Assembly: GCF_013408655.1 (NCBI RefSeq)
Contig: NZ_JACCBP010000001.1
Location: 3,038,001 to 3,102,000 of the forward strand
DNA: 64,000 bases
Reading direction: 5' to 3'
Source: Pigmentiphaga litoralis
Lineage (GTDB): Bacteria; Pseudomonadota; Gammaproteobacteria; Burkholderiales; Burkholderiaceae_B
Part shown: in pieces, positions 61,617 through 64,000 of the stretch
Layout: every line of letters starts with the position of its first letter
Numbering within the stretch: the first letter of the stretch is position 1
Program-made: the position numbers and the translations under genes
Notes under the pieces: model-generated
What the model was told of the DNA's origin: nothing
What the model saw: the letters and a program-made list of their open reading frames with translations, nothing else
Databases searched by the model: none

Positions 61617-62744
61617 ATGGATCACCCTAACGTTGTCGCAGTAGAAACCTTGATTGTCGACCTTCCGACGATTCGCGCCCACCAGCTGGCGATGACCGTC
61701 ATGAACACGCAGTCGATGGTGATCGTGCGGCTGCGCTGCTCGGACGGCATCGAAGGTATTGGCGAGGCCACCACCATTGGCGGCCTGAGCTACGGCGAAG
61801 AAAGTCCCGAGAGCATCAAGCTCAATATCGACACTTACCTTGCCCCGGCGCTGATCGGCCGCGACGCCACCAACATCCACGCCGCCATGGCCAAGCTCGC
61901 GTACACCGCGCGGGGCAACACCTTTGCCAAGTCCGCGCTGGAAACCGCGCTGCTGGACGCGCAAGGCAAACGCCTGGGTGTGCCGGTATCGACCCTGCTG
62001 GGCGGCGCGGTGCGCGACCGTCTGCCGGTGCTGTGGACCCTGGCCAGCGGCGATACGCAGCGCGACATTGCCGAAGCCGAGTCCCTGCTGGAATCGCGCC
62101 GCCACAACACCTTCAAGCTGAAGATCGGCCGCCGCGCCGTGGCCGACGACGTGGCCCACGTGTGCGCCATCAAACGCGCGCTGGGCGACCGCGCCCGCGT
62201 CACGGTGGACGTCAACCAGGCCTGGAACGAGGCCGAAGCCGCGGGCGCGATTGCCCAGCTGGAAGCCAATGGCGTCGACCTGATCGAGCAGCCTCTGCCG
62301 CGTGCCCATCTGGCTGGCATGGCCCGGCTCGCCGCGCGCTTCGTGGTGCCGATCATGGCGGACGAAGCCGTGCACAGCCCGGAAGACGCGCTGGAAATCG
62401 CCCGCCTTGGCGCCGCCGATGTCCTGGCGCTGAAGATCGCCAAGTCCGGCGGCCTGTTCGGCCTGGTGCGCACGGCAGCCGTCGGTGACGCCGCCGGCAT
62501 GGCCCTGTACGGCGGCACCATGCTCGAAGGCAGCGTGGGGTCCATAGCATCGGCCCACGTGTTCGCCACCCTGCCCCGCCTGGCCTGGGGCACCGAACTG
62601 TTCGGCCCCCTGCTGCTGACCGACGACATTGTCGTCAACCGCCCCGAATTCCGCGATTTTGCACTGACCGTGCCCACCACGCCCGGCCTGGGACTCGAGC
62701 TGGACGACGACAAGCTCAAGCACTACCGCCGGCAAGGCACCTGA
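61617..62744 (+). CDS. catB: muconate cycloisomerase
   Basis: The 375-residue enolase-superfamily enzyme converts cis,cis-muconate to muconolactone in the catechol branch of the beta-ketoadipate pathway. K167-x-K169 in FKLKIG match the catalytic lysines of Pseudomonas CatB; metal ligands are in VDVNQAW (Asp), LIEQPLP (Glu) and IMADEAV (Asp), and a Lys in LKIAKSGG. Length is normal. Followed by catC with 11 bases between them. Confidence 0.95.
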   Translation: MDHPNVVAVETLIVDLPTIRAHQLAMTVMNTQSMVIVRLRCSDGIEGIGEATTIGGLSYGEESPESIKLNIDTYLAPALIGRDATNIHAAMAKLAYTARGNTFAKSALETALLDAQGKRLGVPVSTLLGGAVRDRLPVLWTLASGDTQRDIAEAESLLESRRHNTFKLKIGRRAVADDVAHVCAIKRALGDRARVTVDVNQAWNEAEAAGAIAQLEANGVDLIEQPLPRAHLAGMARLAARFVVPIMADEAVHSPEDALEIARLGAADVLALKIAKSGGLFGLVRTAAVGDAAGMALYGGTMLEGSVGSIASAHVFATLPRLAWGTELFGPLLLTDDIVVNRPEFRDFALTVPTTPGLGLELDDDKLKHYRRQGT

Positions 62745-62755
62745 GGAGACCCACC

Positions 62756-63034
62756 ATGATGTTCCTGGTTCGTATGGACGTACGCATTCCGCACGATCTG
62801 CCCGCCACCGATGTCGACGCCATCAAGCTGCGCGAAAAGAACTACTCGCAAGACTTGCAGCGTTCGGGCAAATGGCAGGCGATCTATCGCGTGGTCGGCG
62901 AATACGCCAACTACAGCCTGTTCGACGTCGAATCGAATGACGAACTGCACACCCTGCTGTCCGGCTTGCCGCTGTTCCCGTACATGGAAATCCACGTGAC
63001 GCCCCTGGCGCAACACCCCTCTTCCATTCGCTGA
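62756..63034 (+). CDS. catC: muconolactone delta-isomerase
   Basis: The 92-residue protein converts muconolactone to beta-ketoadipate enol-lactone. MMFLVRMDVRIPHDLP and GKWQAIYRVVGEYANYSLFDV are the CatC hallmarks, and the size equals the family. A GGAG lies before the ATG at 62756. catA, the 1,2-dioxygenase, is not in the window. Confidence 0.95.
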   Translation: MMFLVRMDVRIPHDLPATDVDAIKLREKNYSQDLQRSGKWQAIYRVVGEYANYSLFDVESNDELHTLLSGLPLFPYMEIHVTPLAQHPSSIR

Positions 63035-63066
63035 ACCGCAAGCTTTTACCTATAACGGAGACTGTT

Positions 63067-64000
63067 TTGACCCTTTTCAACCCGTCGCGCCGAGTCCTCG
63101 GCGCGCTGGCGCTGACGGCGCTCGCCTCGGCCCTGGCCCCCACCGCTTTCGCGCAAACCTATCCCGATCGTCCGGTCCGCTGGGTCGTGCCCTTCCCGCC
63201 CGGCGGCGCCATGGACAACATCGCGCGCACCCTGGGTGAAACCATGGGCGCATCGCTCGGCCAATCCTTCGTGATCGAAAACCGCCCCGGCGCGGGCGGC
63301 AACATCGGCGCAAGCAGCGTGGCCCGCTCGGCGCCCGACGGCTACACCATCATGATCGTCGCCAACGGCATGGCCGTGAACCCGTTCCTGTACCGCAGCA
63401 TGAACTACGATCCGATCGCCGACTTTGCGCCGATCTCGCTGCTGGCCGTGGTGCCCAATGTGCTGGTGACCAATCCCAAGCGCAACGACGTCAAGACCGT
63501 GGCCGAAGTCATCAGCAAGGCCAAGGCTGCGCCCGGCAAATACACCTACGCGTCGGCCGGCGTCGGCACGTCCATCCACCTGGCGGGCGAGCTGTTCGCG
63601 TCCATGACCGGCACCAACCTGCTGCACATCCCATACAAGGGCAGCGGCCCGGCCATTGCCGACATGCTCGGCGGCCAGGTCGACTACATGTTCGACAGCG
63701 TCACGTCGGCCAAGCCGCACATCGACGCCGGCAAGCTGACCGCCATCGCCGTCACCACCAGCAAGCGGTCCGCCGCGTTGCCGAACGTGCCAACGATCGC
63801 CGAAGCGGGCGTGAAGAATTACGAACTGACGCCCTGGTTCGCCGCCTTCGCCCCGGCCGGCACGCCGCAGCCGATCATCGACAAGCTGAACGCAGCCATG
63901 CGCGACGCCTTGAAGAACCCGAAGGTCCAGGCGACCCTGGCCTCGATCGGCGCCGAGCCGATCGGCGGATCGCCCGCGGAACTGAAGACCTATCTGGCCG
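63067..64000 (+). CDS. Bug-family substrate-binding protein, cut by window end
   Basis: From a TTG start at 63067 with GGAG six bases upstream, 311 codons run to the window edge. The signal peptide (RRVLGALALTALASALAPTA, cleaved near FAQTYPD) and Bug motifs PFPPGGAMDNIARTLG, GGNIGASSVARSAPDGY and IPYKGSGPAIADMLGGQV are clear. It is 32 bases after catC on the same strand and probably belongs to the cat operon, perhaps binding an aromatic acid. The start codon is not ATG, so an ATG-only ORF search misses this gene. Confidence 0.88.
   Translation, partial: MTLFNPSRRVLGALALTALASALAPTAFAQTYPDRPVRWVVPFPPGGAMDNIARTLGETMGASLGQSFVIENRPGAGGNIGASSVARSAPDGYTIMIVANGMAVNPFLYRSMNYDPIADFAPISLLAVVPNVLVTNPKRNDVKTVAEVISKAKAAPGKYTYASAGVGTSIHLAGELFASMTGTNLLHIPYKGSGPAIADMLGGQVDYMFDSVTSAKPHIDAGKLTAIAVTTSKRSAALPNVPTIAEAGVKNYELTPWFAAFAPAGTPQPIIDKLNAAMRDALKNPKVQATLASIGAEPIGGSPAELKTYLA

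Noticed and set aside
1..64000. CRISPR arrays, insertion sequences, prophage, tRNA or rRNA genes
   Set aside because: No regularly spaced repeats, transposase motifs, phage structural genes or tRNA-like TPsiC arms were found on reading both strands.

Overview
The window is about 64 kb of high-GC chromosome with dense bacterial operons. Three solitary Bug-family solute receptors, a Kdo hydroxylase, short hpf next to rpoN/ptsN/hprK/rapZ, and the rsmI/yraN/SIS/BON block point to a betaproteobacterium of the Burkholderiales, most like Alcaligenaceae (Bordetella/Achromobacter type); the genus is inference. I see no rRNA, tRNA, CRISPR array, transposase or prophage.

Layout. 1-3115: 5' end of a LysR gene divergent from a dehydrogenase, a beta-keto acid cleavage enzyme and a Bug receptor. 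3223-5877: two MFS genes; the second is bracketed by a 67-bp inverted repeat pair. 6011-9558: gamma-resorcylate module (decarboxylase, two-component resorcinol-type hydroxylase, divergent MarR regulator with a palindromic operator). 9622-16005: molybdenum hydroxylase operon (CoxG, periplasmic binding protein, FAD, 2Fe-2S and Mo subunits) divergent from a TetR gene. 16018-22724: biotin genes bioA and bioF-bioH-bioC-bioD, interrupted by an isochorismatase-like hydrolase and an AraC regulator. 22740-27836: LysR, SDR, small membrane protein, omega-aminotransferase, APC permease. 27859-28713: lone Abi-like HEPN protein. 28981-33998: ssb, MFS, uvrA. 34009-36144: TetR repressor and amidase with a well-resolved promoter and twin operators. 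36214-36753: apt. 36953-46882: core envelope/regulation block kdsD-kdsC-lptC-lptA-lptB-rpoN, hpf, ptsN-hprK-rapZ-rlpA. 46979-51332: MGMT, rsmI, yraN, SIS isomerase, BON lipoprotein. 51500-54619 and on to 56204: broken P-loop kinase remnant, DUF2946 protein, TonB receptor and PepSY reductase-like protein (metal uptake). 56217-60527: DUF4197, TlpA thioredoxin, KdoO, Bug receptor, PhyH oxygenase. 60606-64000: LysR divergent from catB-catC and a third Bug receptor cut by the window end.

How parts work together. The catabolic modules feed the beta-ketoadipate and hydroxyquinol routes (catB/catC; decarboxylase plus hydroxylase), each with its own divergent regulator. The Kds/Lpt genes make and export lipopolysaccharide, and KdoO may modify its Kdo. 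RpoN, HPF, PtsN, HprK and RapZ form the nitrogen/stress signalling core. Most starts were re-chosen from ribosome binding sites or family length; these choices are stated per gene.
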